A DNA stretch of 5,887 nt from an uncultured Actinomycetes bacterium (GTDB taxonomy: Bacteria; Actinomycetota; Actinomycetes; Mycobacteriales; Mycobacteriaceae): positions 1 through 5,887 of the forward strand of contig CAIWCQ010000064.1 of NCBI GenBank assembly GCA_903911165.1, written 5' to 3'. A model generated the notes under the pieces. It was not told where the DNA came from, searched no databases, and saw only the letters and a program-made list of their open reading frames with translations. Numbering within the stretch: the stretch's first letter is position 1; every line of letters starts with the position of its first letter. The translations under genes and the position numbers were made by a program. Below are positions 5,431-5,887 of the stretch, piece after piece.

Positions 5431-5887
<457 letters not shown>

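Overview
The window is GC-rich actinobacterial DNA and almost certainly mycobacterial. The visible ends of RpsL and RpoC, the End/Nfo-type endonuclease IV and the FadE8 protein are all close to the Mycobacterium tuberculosis proteins as I remember them. Every supported gene lies on the minus strand, so transcription runs from high to low coordinates: rpoC 3' end, nfo (end), fadE8 (AidB-like), a PaaX-type regulator, a crotonase (probably echA5), a TetR regulator, then the 5' part of rpsL. This is the short interval between two major housekeeping operons, rpoBC and the str operon (rpsL-rpsG-fusA-tuf).

Layout from the right. 5454-5887 is the C-terminal 143 residues of RNA polymerase beta', ending in tandem TAG stops and followed by a strong intrinsic terminator (14-bp perfect stem plus T tracts). 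The rpoC-nfo gap also holds two copies of a 10-bp palindrome and a 34-bp, nearly perfect palindrome of unknown role. nfo encodes endonuclease IV with all nine metal-ligand positions intact. It probably starts at a GTG lying 7 bases after a -10 element, which suggests a leaderless mRNA. A 46-bp gap with an inverted repeat and a possible promoter precedes fadE8.

fadE8, the PaaX-like gene and the crotonase form a tightly coupled operon with GTGA and ATGA start/stop overlaps. FadE8 is an AidB-like member of the acyl-CoA dehydrogenase superfamily, the crotonase is a hydratase/isomerase-type enzyme, and the PaaX-like protein is probably an acyl-CoA-responsive regulator. Together they suggest a small acyl-CoA catabolic unit with a built-in regulator. 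The AidB character of FadE8 and the adjacent DNA-repair gene leave a link to alkylation or base damage open.

A TetR-family regulator with a WHG-type ligand domain follows after a 119-bp gap with its own likely promoter. The last gap, about 290 bp, holds a probable rpsL promoter and a long structured 5' leader. Compared with the M. tuberculosis order as I recall it, Rv0669c, lpqP, echA4 and the mmpL5-mmpS5-Rv0678 block are missing here, so the region is compact. I see no mobile element, CRISPR array, tRNA or rRNA. The least explained signals are the long palindrome upstream of nfo and the inverted repeat in front of fadE8.
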